A stretch of DNA of 64,000 nucleotides from Sphingobacteriaceae bacterium (GTDB lineage Bacteria > Bacteroidota > Bacteroidia > Sphingobacteriales > Sphingobacteriaceae): assembly GCA_903642215.1 (NCBI GenBank), contig CAHJWG010000007.1:1-64000 (forward strand). The letters are read 5' to 3'. The notes beneath the pieces were generated by a model. The model made no database searches. It saw only the letters and a list, made by a program, of their open reading frames with translations, and had not been told where the DNA came from. Made by a program: the position numbers and the translations under genes. Shown here piece by piece: positions 51,372-59,300 of this stretch. Each line of letters opens with the position of its first letter. Within the stretch, counting starts at the first letter, position 1.

Positions 51372-52091
51372 ATGTCAGGTTTACAAAATTTTGTACAACT
51401 GCAAGTTGCCGATGGCACAACGATGCAGGCTTACACTTCCATCCCGGAACATGGTAAAAGTCCGTTTCCGGGTTTAATTTTATTTCAGGAAGCTTTCGGC
51501 GTTAACCATCACATCCGCAAACTGGCAGACCGTTTTGCCGATGAAGGTTATATGGTAATCGCACCGGAACTTTTCCATCGCTCCGGCTCCGCAGGGATAG
51601 AAATTGATTATACTGATTTTCAATCGGCCATGCCGCACATGCAAGCCGTTACTGTTGAAGGTTTGGAAGCTGATATTCGTGCTGCCTGGAACTGGCTGCA
51701 AAGCAATTCGCAGGTTACCCACGAACATATTGTTGCTTCTGGTTATTGCCTGGGCGGCCGCGTAGGTTTCCTGGCCAACACCATATTGCCGTTTAAAGCA
51801 GTTGCATCTTATTATGGTGCCGGCATCGCACCGGATTTAATTAAAAGAGTTGCAGCTATACAAGCACCGCATTTGTTTTTTTGGGGTGGAAAAGATGAGC
51901 ATATCCCGAAAGAGCAAGTTGAAACCGTTAAAACAGAATTTACCAATGCGCAAAAGAAATTTATTAACGTTGAAATTTCTGATGCCGGTCATGGTTTCTT
52001 CTGCGATGAACGTGCCAGTTTTAACGCAGATGCCGCTGAATTGGCCTGGGGTTTAACACTGGAGTTTTTTATACAGAAGCTAAAAAGATAA
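51372..52091 (+). CDS. dienelactone hydrolase family protein
   Basis: A 239-residue alpha/beta hydrolase with the DLH catalytic triad: Cys in ASGYCLGGRVGF, Asp in FFWGGKDEHIP, and His in DAGHGFFCDERASF. The substrate is unknown. Many relatives are not true dienelactone hydrolases. The start codon abuts a motif copy. The CREST-like membrane gene follows after an inverted repeat. Confidence 0.9.
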   Translation: MSGLQNFVQLQVADGTTMQAYTSIPEHGKSPFPGLILFQEAFGVNHHIRKLADRFADEGYMVIAPELFHRSGSAGIEIDYTDFQSAMPHMQAVTVEGLEADIRAAWNWLQSNSQVTHEHIVASGYCLGGRVGFLANTILPFKAVASYYGAGIAPDLIKRVAAIQAPHLFFWGGKDEHIPKEQVETVKTEFTNAQKKFINVEISDAGHGFFCDERASFNADAAELAWGLTLEFFIQKLKR

Positions 52092-52099
52092 TTTAAGAT

Positions 52100-52168
52100 A
52101 TGAGGTTTGGGGTTTGAGGTATTTACTGACAACCTGTTGCTCGTACCTTGTACCTCTTACCCCAACCC
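52100..52168. repeat. palindromic intergenic repeat (GGTTTGGGGTTTGAGGT family)
   Basis: GAGGTTTGGGGTTTGAGGT (52102-52120) and ACCTTGTACCTCTTACCCC (52145-52163) are inverted arms. The open frame of the following gene runs back through it (TTG 52107), which argues for the ATG at 52176 as the true start. Confidence 0.72.
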
Positions 52169-52175
52169 TAACTCC

Positions 52176-52847
52176 ATGCAACTCCCTCCCGATGGCGGCT
52201 TGATTTATACGGAAACCAACCTTAACCACAGTTTCCCCGAACCGTTAAATACCATCACTTCCGGTTTCTTTTTTTTGCTGGCCCTATATTGGATTTTCCG
52301 TTTGAAAGGCTTTTCCAAGCAGTATATTTTTCTCAGTATCGCTTCCTGGATTTTACTGATCGGCAGTATCGGCGGTACATTGTATCATGGTTTGCGTACT
52401 TATCCGATTTTTATCATGATGGATTGGCTGCCCATTTCTATCCTGTGTTTGCTGGCCAGCGTTTACTTCTGGATCAAGTTTTCGGGCAAATGGTACGTTG
52501 GTATTTTAATGCTGATGGTTTTTATTGGGGTTGAATTTTGGATACGCAAAACCTTATTTAATGGCGACAGGCAGTTAGGTATCAGCCTGAATTATGCCGC
52601 CATGGTGCTGATGGTTTTGCTGCCGCTAATTTTACTGCTGATCAAAATGAAAGGCCACAACTGGAAATTTATTGTATCCGCATTAATTTCCTTCGGGATT
52701 GCTTTATTTTTTCGGGTGGCAGATAGCTGGGCTTTACTTTCCGTCGGCACGCATTTTTTATGGCATACTTTCGGTGTGATTGCAACCGCTTTAATGTTTA
52801 TCTTTTTAAAACGAATTGCTTCAGACAAACTGGTAAAAATTGATTGA
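52176..52847 (+). CDS. seven-helix membrane protein of the CREST (ceramidase/PAQR/hemolysin III) type
   Basis: From ATG 52176 the protein is 223 residues with about seven hydrophobic helices. The CREST-superfamily pattern is visible: Glu and Ser in NHSFPEPLNTITSGFFFLL, His in GGTLYHGLRT followed by Asp in IMMDWLP, and two His in THFLWHTFGV. In ceramidases and PAQR these residues bind zinc and catalyse amide hydrolysis. The exact family (alkaline ceramidase or another) is not decided. The product would be an inner-membrane hydrolase. Confidence 0.7.
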   Translation: MQLPPDGGLIYTETNLNHSFPEPLNTITSGFFFLLALYWIFRLKGFSKQYIFLSIASWILLIGSIGGTLYHGLRTYPIFIMMDWLPISILCLLASVYFWIKFSGKWYVGILMLMVFIGVEFWIRKTLFNGDRQLGISLNYAAMVLMVLLPLILLLIKMKGHNWKFIVSALISFGIALFFRVADSWALLSVGTHFLWHTFGVIATALMFIFLKRIASDKLVKID

Positions 52848-52873
52848 TGCTGTTTTTATCTGCCTAAAATTAA
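52846..52873 (+). repeat. interspersed motif overlapping a stop codon, ATGCTGT type
   Basis: Core GATGCTGTTTTTATC, gap TGCC, tail TAAAATTAA. It begins inside the TGA of the CREST-like gene and fills the convergent spacer. Confidence 0.8.
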
Positions 52874-52875
52874 CC

Positions 52876-53556
52876 TTATAAAGCGGAAAGTTGTACAGCC
52901 AATTCCTGCAAATTTGCACAAACATATTCCGGTTTTTTGGCCAGCGGATATAAAGCCTGACCTTCGCGGGCAATAAAAGCGGTTTGTAATCCGGCACTTG
53001 CGGCTCCGGCAATGTCCCAGCCGTGGGCAGCAATCAACATAGTTTCCTGCGGATCAAAATTTAACTCATCCAGCACATACTGATAGGTTTTTGGGTGAGG
53101 TTTGTATAATTCTACTGCATCAACACTAAAAGTTTCTTTAAAATAAGCAGTTAATTGCGCAAACTCGAGTTGTTTTTCCTGTGCTGCCGAAGCAGAATTG
53201 GTTAAGGTAACCATTTTGTAGCCGGCATTTTTAAGCAAATCCAATCCTGTTAAAACATCCGAATACGGCGGCAATTGTTGCATAGATTTCAAAATATCCT
53301 GCATAAAAGCATCATCAACATTAACTTTTAAAGAAGTTGCCGTCATCTGTAAAGCGGCTTCTGCAATTTTGCTGAACGGATGGTAAGTTTTGGTTACCGT
53401 ATCAACCAAAGAGTACTGCAACAGCCACGAAAACCACTGCGTAAACGCGCCCGGGTGCTGGTAAGCCTGGTTAATTGCCGTTTTAATACCATCCATGTTG
53501 AGCATGGTACCGTTTACATCAAAAATTAATAATTTGGGTTTCGGGGAAGATTGCAT
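52876..53556 (-). CDS. haloacid dehalogenase type II / HAD hydrolase
   Basis: The 226-residue protein has the nucleophile motif LLIFDVNGTMLNM, motif II TLTNSASAAQ, Lys in ELYKPHPKTY and motif IV IAAHGWDIAGAASAGLQTAFI. This matches L-2-haloacid dehalogenase-type HADs with a helical cap (SVDAVELYKPHPKTYQY). Substrate is unproven; generic phosphatase activity is possible. It is convergent with the CREST-like gene. Confidence 0.88.
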   Translation of the reverse strand: MQSSPKPKLLIFDVNGTMLNMDGIKTAINQAYQHPGAFTQWFSWLLQYSLVDTVTKTYHPFSKIAEAALQMTATSLKVNVDDAFMQDILKSMQQLPPYSDVLTGLDLLKNAGYKMVTLTNSASAAQEKQLEFAQLTAYFKETFSVDAVELYKPHPKTYQYVLDELNFDPQETMLIAAHGWDIAGAASAGLQTAFIAREGQALYPLAKKPEYVCANLQELAVQLSAL

Positions 53557-53594
53557 TGATAGTTTTGTATGTTTTGATTGAACTGATTGGCGGT

Positions 53595-53622
53595 AATACT
53601 GTTTTTATAGGCCAAATTTTTT
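53595..53622 (+). repeat. interspersed motif, ATACTGT type
   Basis: Core AATACTGTTTTTATA, gap GGC, tail CAAATTTTTT, in the divergent spacer. Confidence 0.7.
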
Positions 53623-53731
53623 ACGCTGATTGATACAGCTTTAACGTATAAGTATTAAACCTTAACCAAAATTTTGCGTTAAACAGCTAAAGTAATTTTT
53701 ACTTTTACGATTGATAATTTTAACCTTCATC

Positions 53732-54067
53732 ATGAAAAATCTTGTTTTAATTTTTGCCGCATTTTTTACCTTATTGGCTACAGAACTTGCACAGGCGCAA
53801 ACAGCCAAACACACTTATTATAAAAACGGACATAAGTATGTTACCAAAACCAAAACACGCCACGGCATGTCTAAACGGGCAAAAGGTGCAATTATTGGCG
53901 GCGGTGCCGGTGTTTTAGGCGGCGCATTAATTGGCCATGGTGTTAAGGGTGCATTAATTGGCGGTGCATTAGGTGCAGGTGCCGGTTACGTTGTTGGTAA
54001 TGAAACTGATAAAGGAAAATCCCGTGCCGGTACGCATACGGTATCCAAACGTAAAACAGTTTATTAA
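53732..54067 (+). CDS. secreted glycine-zipper protein
   Basis: The 111-residue protein has a signal peptide (LVLIFAAFFTLLATELAQAQ), a basic Tyr/Thr stretch and a glycine zipper (AKGAIIGGGAGVLGGALIGH, then KGALIGGALGAGAGYVVGN), ending in a Lys/Ser tail. Glycine zippers of this YMGG-like type insert in or bridge membranes. ATG 53732 is preferred over TTG 53711. A strong terminator follows. Confidence 0.82.
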   Translation: MKNLVLIFAAFFTLLATELAQAQTAKHTYYKNGHKYVTKTKTRHGMSKRAKGAIIGGGAGVLGGALIGHGVKGALIGGALGAGAGYVVGNETDKGKSRAGTHTVSKRKTVY

Positions 54068-54072
54068 TTATT

Positions 54073-54097
54073 GATACTGTTTTTACCGCATAAAAAT
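54073..54097 (+). repeat. interspersed motif, ATACTGT type
   Basis: Core GATACTGTTTTTACC, gap GCA, tail TAAAAATC, just upstream of a terminator stem that begins in its tail. Confidence 0.82.
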
Positions 54098-54127
54098 CCT
54101 GCTGTTTTATTATAGCAGGATTTTTTT
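54092..54127 (+). terminator. intrinsic terminator after the glycine-zipper gene
   Basis: AAAAATCCTGCT and AGCAGGATTTTTTT with an 11-nt loop. The A-run of the left arm is the tail of the motif copy. Confidence 0.9.
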
Positions 54128-54207
54128 ATGTCGATTAGTTGCGGGGGACAGCGAAAAAACAATTGGTTTGATAACGAGTTGTTTATCAAATATTAAAACC
54201 GATTTAT

Positions 54208-54501
54208 ATGACTCCATTTGCATTATTAGCCCGAGTAGAAGCAAAGCCCGGTAAAGAACAAGCCGTAGAAGATTTTTTGAAATCAGCCTTGGCACTGGCC
54301 CGGCAAGAACCCGGCACTATAACCTGGTATGCTTTAAAACTAAGCCCTTCTACCTTTGGTATTTTTGATACTTTTAATGATGAGGACGGCCGCAAAGCAC
54401 ATTTGGCCGGCGAGATAGCTAAAAACCTAATGGCAAACGCTGCAGAATTATTATCAAAAGACCCGATTATTGAGCAAGTAGAAATTTTAGCGCAGAAGTA
54501 A
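54208..54501 (+). CDS. ABM-domain monooxygenase-like protein
   Basis: A 97-residue ferredoxin-like alpha/beta barrel of the antibiotic biosynthesis monooxygenase family: ALLARVEAKPGKEQAVEDFL, EPGTITWYALKLSPSTFGIFDTFNDEDGRKAHL and AELLSKDPIIEQVEILA. Relatives oxidise quinones without cofactor (YgiN-like), but many have no known activity. It stands between two terminators. Confidence 0.9.
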   Translation: MTPFALLARVEAKPGKEQAVEDFLKSALALARQEPGTITWYALKLSPSTFGIFDTFNDEDGRKAHLAGEIAKNLMANAAELLSKDPIIEQVEILAQK

Positions 54502-54514
54502 ATTTTACATCCAT

Positions 54515-54549
54515 AAAAAAAGCACGGCCACATTGACCGTGCTTTTTTT
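54515..54549. terminator. bidirectional terminator
   Basis: AAAAAAAGCACGG and CCGTGCTTTTTTT with loop CCACATTGA, between convergent genes. Confidence 0.92.
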
Positions 54550-54565
54550 ATGAGGTATTTTTTGT

Positions 54566-55612
54566 TTAATTCAGCGAAGCCATGTCAATCACAAAACGAT
54601 ATTTTACATCAGCATTTAAGGTGCGTTCGTAAGCTTCATTAATTTGATTAATGTTGATCATTTCCACATCCGAAGTAATCCCTTTTTCGGCACAATAATC
54701 CAGCATTTCCTGTGTTTCCTTAATTCCTCCCACTAAAGAACCAACAATACTGCGGCGACCGCCGATTAAATGGAAAGCCTGAACGTCGGATGGTGTTGGT
54801 GGTACGCCCAATAAAATCATCACGCCGTTGGTGCGTAACAAGGGTAAATAATCGTTGTAATCATGTTTCGCGGATACGGTATCGAAAATAAAATCAAACG
54901 AATTAGCCAAACCTTTCATCGTTTCCGGCTCGGTAGTTAAAGCAAAATGATGTGCGCCTAACTCCTGTGCATCTTTTTCTTTGGAAGGAGAACGGCTTAG
55001 CATGGTAACTTCTGCACCCATAGAAGCAGCAATTTTTACGGCCATATGCCCTAATCCGCCTAAACCAACAACGGCAACTTTGTCGCCGGCTTTAACATTC
55101 CAGTGTTTTAACGGCGAATAAGTGGTGATGCCGGCACACAGCAAAGGTGCAACTTTTTCTAAAGGCAATTTATCAGAAACACGCAAAACAAAGTGCTGCG
55201 TAACCACAATATGCGAAGAATAACCTCCGTAAGTAATGGTTTTTTTATCTTGCGATTGTGAGTTGTAAGTTTGCGTATGTCCGTTTTCGCAATACTGCTC
55301 CAGGTCGTCTTTGCAGTTATCGCAACGGCCGCAGCTATCTACAAAACAGCCTACACCAACAGTATCGCCTGTTTTAAATTTGGTTACGTTATTACCGACG
55401 CGGGTTACTTTTCCTACAATTTCGTGGCCGGGAACAACCGGATATTGTGTGCCGCCCCATTCGTTGCGTGCCGTATGAATATCGGAATGGCAAACGCCGC
55501 AATACAAAATTTTAATTTCCACATCATCAGTACCCGGTTCACGGCGGTCTATCTGAAAAGGTGCTAAAGGTACTTCGGCTTCTTGCGCCGCATATGCATG
55601 TACTGAATTCAT
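54566..55612 (-). CDS. zinc-dependent NAD(P) alcohol dehydrogenase (YahK/CAD-like)
   Basis: A 348-residue medium-chain dehydrogenase. Catalytic zinc ligands lie in GVCHSDIHTARNEWG (Cys) and PGHEIVGKV (His, Glu). The structural zinc has the four-Cys set in CFVDSCGRCDNCKDDLEQYC. The coenzyme loop is GLGGLGHMAVK. It reduces aldehydes with NADPH like YahK/AdhA. A single gene with a terminator on the shared convergent side. Confidence 0.95.
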   Translation of the reverse strand: MNSVHAYAAQEAEVPLAPFQIDRREPGTDDVEIKILYCGVCHSDIHTARNEWGGTQYPVVPGHEIVGKVTRVGNNVTKFKTGDTVGVGCFVDSCGRCDNCKDDLEQYCENGHTQTYNSQSQDKKTITYGGYSSHIVVTQHFVLRVSDKLPLEKVAPLLCAGITTYSPLKHWNVKAGDKVAVVGLGGLGHMAVKIAASMGAEVTMLSRSPSKEKDAQELGAHHFALTTEPETMKGLANSFDFIFDTVSAKHDYNDYLPLLRTNGVMILLGVPPTPSDVQAFHLIGGRRSIVGSLVGGIKETQEMLDYCAEKGITSDVEMININQINEAYERTLNADVKYRFVIDMASLN

Positions 55613-55704
55613 AAGTTTGGTTGGTTAATGTTACAGCAAATATCGGGTTTTTTATGTTTTTGCAATGTCAAGGTATTAAGGAGATTAGTTAAATTGCGAC
55701 CAAC

Positions 55705-55738
55705 AAAAAAGCCTTAGCTTTTACAGCCAAGGCTTTTG
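55705..55738. terminator. hairpin in the spacer before the Abi gene
   Basis: AAAAAAGCCTT (55705-55715) pairs with AAGGCTTTTG (55729-55738). It lies upstream of both flanking genes, so it may mark the end of an unseen short transcript or be a 5' leader structure. Confidence 0.5.
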
Positions 55739-55856
55739 TTCTTAAACTTGGTTACGTTTTTATTTCTATAAAGAGGCTTTACCAAGTATTACAGTACAAA
55801 TGTAATACAATAGTAGTACATGAACAAAGCAGAATAAACCAATAAACCTTTAATAA

Positions 55857-56537
55857 TTGGACTATCAAAAACTTGAATATTTTCTTTCAGAAGCCAGACT
55901 TAACAGATTTTTGGTAGCTTGTAATGGCTATCCTTCAAAAGCACAGAAGTTATATAGCATCAATCTTAAAGTATCACAAGCAATATATCCCCTCCTAAAC
56001 CTCTTTGAAATCTTTTTGAGAAATGCTGTGAACAGGCAGATTGCTGATTACTTTGATGACGCTGATTGGATTGTAAATCAGCATAATGGCTTTATGAACA
56101 ATTTGGAATTGGCCAAATCAGGGTATTTTATAAAAGGATGTGTTCAAAGTGCGGCAAACGTTATTTTAAAAAAATCCAGTACTGTTACTGCGGGTAAAAT
56201 TATTGCCGAACAATCTTTCGGGTTCTGGAGCAGCCTTTTTGAACCACACCATTTTAGGTTAATTGGCGGCGCACCTTTGCAATGCTTTGTAAGTAAGCCT
56301 GCTAACGTTAATAGAAAAAGTATTAGCCTTAAACTCGATGCAATCCGTAATTTTCGAAACCGCATTTATCATAACGAACCGATTTGTTTTAACGGCACCG
56401 CTATTGATTTTTCATCAACTTATGCAATCCGGCAGCATATTCTGGATATGCTGAATTGGATCGATCCGGAGCTAAGTATTTTTACAGTACAGTTTGATCG
56501 GCTCGATCAGCAAATCGACGAACTGGATAATTTGTAA
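55857..56537 (+). CDS. Abi-family HEPN protein (putative abortive infection)
   Basis: The 226-residue protein matches the Abi_2/AbiD/F-like family. It is helical, with LKLDAIRNFRNRIYHNEPI near residue 180, which is the HEPN RNase motif (R-x4-H, RNRIYH). The N-terminus (LEYFLSEARLNRFLVAC) and SQAIYPLLNLFEIFLRNAVNRQIADY fit the Abi pattern. Such proteins act as toxic RNases in phage defence. The best start is TTG 55857, and the gene is more AT-rich than its neighbours, with no antitoxin gene adjacent. Transfer is plausible but not shown. Confidence 0.8.
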   Translation: MDYQKLEYFLSEARLNRFLVACNGYPSKAQKLYSINLKVSQAIYPLLNLFEIFLRNAVNRQIADYFDDADWIVNQHNGFMNNLELAKSGYFIKGCVQSAANVILKKSSTVTAGKIIAEQSFGFWSSLFEPHHFRLIGGAPLQCFVSKPANVNRKSISLKLDAIRNFRNRIYHNEPICFNGTAIDFSSTYAIRQHILDMLNWIDPELSIFTVQFDRLDQQIDELDNL

Positions 56538-56612
56538 AAATCGGCTTATCTACATAAACCTTAGATTAAAAGTTAAACCAAATCCTACAATTTCAGGTAG
56601 TAACCTAACACC

Positions 56613-56638
56613 TAATTTATACCGATAAAAACAGCATC
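56613..56638 (-). repeat. interspersed motif at a start codon, ATGCTGT type
   Basis: Minus-strand core GATGCTGTTTTTATC, gap GG, tail TATAAATTA, ending directly before ATG 56639. Confidence 0.8.
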
Positions 56639-58633
56639 ATGCCAAACAGACTTCAAAATTCTACCTCACCATATTTACTGCAACACGCTAATAATCCGGT
56701 GGATTGGTTTCCCTGGGGACCGGAAGCACTGCAAAAAGCCAGGGCAGAAAATAAGCTTTTACTGATTTCTATCGGCTATTCGGCCTGCCACTGGTGCCAT
56801 GTAATGGAACATGAAAGTTTTGAAAATGAAGAAGTTGCCGATGTAATGAACCGCTTTTTTGTGTGTATTAAAGTTGACCGGGAAGAACGGCCGGATGTTG
56901 ACCAAATTTATATGACTGCCGTACAATTAATGACCAATCGCGGCGGCTGGCCGTTAAACTGTATCTGTTTGCCCGACCAGCGGCCGGTTTACGGCGGTAC
57001 GTATTTCCCGAAAAAAGACTGGCTGAATTTGCTGGTTAATCTCGCTGATTTCTGGAGAGAAAAACCACATGAAGCCGAAGATTACGCCCTGCGCCTCACC
57101 GAAGGCATCCACAAATACGAACAATTTGAGTTTGTAAACGAAGCAAAAGTATTTTCTAAAGCCGATTTGGAAGCGATTGTAACGCCTTGGAAACGAACTT
57201 TCGATATGGTAGAAGGCGGCCTTAACCGTGCGCCAAAATTCCCGATGCCCAACAACTGGCAGTTTTTAATGCGTTACGCTTATTTAATGGAAGATGAAGC
57301 CGTGCAAATGAGCGTTCGCGTTACGCTGGAAAAAATGGCTTTCGGCGGCATTTACGATCAGATTGGCGGTGGTTTCGCACGATACTCTGTGGATGGGAAA
57401 TGGCATGTGCCTCACTTTGAAAAAATGCTTTATGATAATGCGCAACTGGTAAGTCTTTATGCCGAAGCTTTTACCTGGTGCCTGGATCCTTTGTATCCGA
57501 AAATTGTTGCGGAAACTTTAACTTTTATCGAACGGGAATTAACTTCTCCCGAAGGCGGATTTTATTCGGCTTTGGATGCAGACAGCGAAGGCGTGGAAGG
57601 TAAGTTTTACACTTTCAGCAAAAAAGAAATTGAGGAAATTTTAGGTGGAGATGCGGAATTGTTCAACACTTATTTCCACGTAACCGAAGAAGGAAACTGG
57701 GAAGAGGAGCAAACCAATATCTTTTTTCGGAAAGATGATGCCGATGAACTGGACGAAAAGTTAGGGTTTTCATCAGATGAACTGCAAACGAAAATCAATC
57801 AAGCCCGACAAAAAATATTGGATAAAAGAAGCACGCGTGTTCGGCCGGGATTGGATTATAAAATCCTGGCCGGCTGGAACGGTTTGATGTTAAAAGGTTA
57901 TTGCGATGCTTACCGCGCGCTAAACGAGCCGCAATATCTGGAAAGTGCCATCCGCAATGCTTTGTTTATCCTACAAAAACTGTCCACCGGAAACGGAAAA
58001 CTGAATCGTGTTTATCAAAATAATTCACCAGCTTTTCTGGATGATTATGCTTTGGTTGCCGAGGCTTTGATTGCTTTATACGAAGTTACTTTTGACGAGC
58101 AATGGCTGCTGGAAGCACGGAAAATCAACGATTACGCTATCGATCATTTTTACGATCTGGCAACGGGCATGTTTTTTTATACTTCGGATGAGGATGCGCA
58201 ATTGATTGCCCGGAAAACCGAAGTGATGGATAATGTAATCCCGTCTTCCAATTCTGTAATGGCCCGGAACCTGAAAAAATTAGGTTTGTTTTTTGATCAT
58301 TCGGAGTATTTGGAACTGTCTGCACAACTTCTAAAAAATATCGAAAAAAGTATGGCGGCCTATGGTTCGTCGTTCTCCAACTGGGCGATGCTTCTTTTAG
58401 ATGAGGTTTTTGGCGTGTATGAAATTGTAATTACCGGCGAACAATCCGAAGAAAAACGTAAGGAATTCGAGAAAAAATATCTCCCCAACAAAATAATCTT
58501 GGGCGGAACAAAAGGAAGTTTACCTTTGTTGCAAGACAAAACCGGCAGTAAAAACAGCATTTTTGTTTGTAAAGATAAAACCTGCCAGCTGCCGGTTGAT
58601 GAAGTTAGTGAAGCATTTAAACAGATTGATTAA
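56639..58633 (+). CDS. YyaL/SSP411-type thioredoxin-domain protein (DUF255)
   Basis: The 664-residue protein starts with a thioredoxin-like domain carrying [16 protein letters not shown] (CxxC-like CHWC) and [14 protein letters not shown]. The rest is an (alpha/alpha)6 glycosidase-like barrel. It is the conserved DUF255/YyaL family, found from bacteria to human spermatogenesis protein 20. Molecular function is unknown. Length fits the family (about 670). Confidence 0.92.
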   Translation: MPNRLQNSTSPYLLQHANNPVDWFPWGPEALQKARAENKLLLISIGYSACHWCHVMEHESFENEEVADVMNRFFVCIKVDREERPDVDQIYMTAVQLMTNRGGWPLNCICLPDQRPVYGGTYFPKKDWLNLLVNLADFWREKPHEAEDYALRLTEGIHKYEQFEFVNEAKVFSKADLEAIVTPWKRTFDMVEGGLNRAPKFPMPNNWQFLMRYAYLMEDEAVQMSVRVTLEKMAFGGIYDQIGGGFARYSVDGKWHVPHFEKMLYDNAQLVSLYAEAFTWCLDPLYPKIVAETLTFIERELTSPEGGFYSALDADSEGVEGKFYTFSKKEIEEILGGDAELFNTYFHVTEEGNWEEEQTNIFFRKDDADELDEKLGFSSDELQTKINQARQKILDKRSTRVRPGLDYKILAGWNGLMLKGYCDAYRALNEPQYLESAIRNALFILQKLSTGNGKLNRVYQNNSPAFLDDYALVAEALIALYEVTFDEQWLLEARKINDYAIDHFYDLATGMFFYTSDEDAQLIARKTEVMDNVIPSSNSVMARNLKKLGLFFDHSEYLELSAQLLKNIEKSMAAYGSSFSNWAMLLLDEVFGVYEIVITGEQSEEKRKEFEKKYLPNKIILGGTKGSLPLLQDKTGSKNSIFVCKDKTCQLPVDEVSEAFKQID

Positions 58634-58634
58634 G

Positions 58635-58717
58635 AAGTAGCAAGTGTTTAGTATCGAGTATCAAGACGAATAGCAAATGCAGCTTACTTGATACTAAATA
58701 CTTGCTACTTGATACTA
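58635..58717. repeat. palindromic intergenic repeat, TTGATACTAAATACT family (copy 2)
   Basis: AAGTAGCAAGTGTTTAGTAT and following GAGTATCAAG (58635-58665) pair with CTTGATACTAAATACTTG then CTACTTGATACT (58688-58717). It shares its sequence with the element at 37588. Confidence 0.85.
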
Positions 58718-58729
58718 AAAGTAAAAACC

Positions 58730-59230
58730 ATGAAAATTGAACCACAGCACGTTGTGTCCTTAACTTATGATTTGTACGTAAATCAGGAAGATGGCAGCGA
58801 GGGTTTGGTAGAAAGTGCCACCCAGGAGCAGCCTTTAACATTTATATACGGTGCCGGCCAGATGCTGCCAAAATTTGAAGAACATTTGAGCACGTTGAGC
58901 ACTGGCGACCAATACGAATTCCGCTTGACAGCCGAAGATGCTTACGGCGAATATGATAACGAAGCCGTTGCCAGTTTACCAAAAGAAATGTTTGGCAGCG
59001 AAGAAATCCCGGAAGTGGGCAGCATGTTGCCTTTGCAGGATAACGAAGGTAACCGTTTGCAGGGGCAGGTAGTTTCTGTTGCCGAAGATGCGGTTCTGGT
59101 AGATTTAAATCACCCGATGGCCGGCCAGGCTTTGCATTTTAAAGGCGAAATTTTAAATGTTCGCCCGGCAAATGAAGAAGAATTATCGCATGGTCACGCA
59201 CACGGTGTAGACGGAACTTCCGGTCATTAA
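58730..59230 (+). CDS. SlyD-like FKBP-type peptidyl-prolyl isomerase
   Basis: From ATG 58730 the protein is 166 residues. It has the split FKBP domain of SlyD (VVSLTYDLYVNQEDGS, TFIYGAGQMLPKFEEHL, HPMAGQALHFKGEI) with the inserted IF domain (residues about 68-125, EFRLTAEDAYGEY onward). A short His-rich tail (HGHAHGVDGTSGH) could bind metal, though it is far shorter than in E. coli SlyD. It folds proline-limited chains and may serve nickel handling. A terminator follows. Confidence 0.92.
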   Translation: MKIEPQHVVSLTYDLYVNQEDGSEGLVESATQEQPLTFIYGAGQMLPKFEEHLSTLSTGDQYEFRLTAEDAYGEYDNEAVASLPKEMFGSEEIPEVGSMLPLQDNEGNRLQGQVVSVAEDAVLVDLNHPMAGQALHFKGEILNVRPANEEELSHGHAHGVDGTSGH

Positions 59231-59233
59231 TTA

Positions 59234-59260
59234 GATGCTGTTTTTTACCGTATAAAAAAT
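59234..59260 (+). repeat. interspersed motif, ATGCTGT type
   Basis: Core GATGCTGTTTTTTACC, gap GTA, tail TAAAAAATC, leading directly into a terminator stem. Confidence 0.8.
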
Positions 59261-59289
59261 CCCGGTCAGGTTCTGATCGGGATTTTTTT
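59254..59289. terminator. bidirectional terminator between slyD-like and blaR1-like genes
   Basis: AAAAAATCCCGGTCAG and CTGATCGGGATTTTTTT with loop GTT. The left A-run is the tail of a motif copy. Confidence 0.9.
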
Positions 59290-59300
59290 GTTGTAACTAA

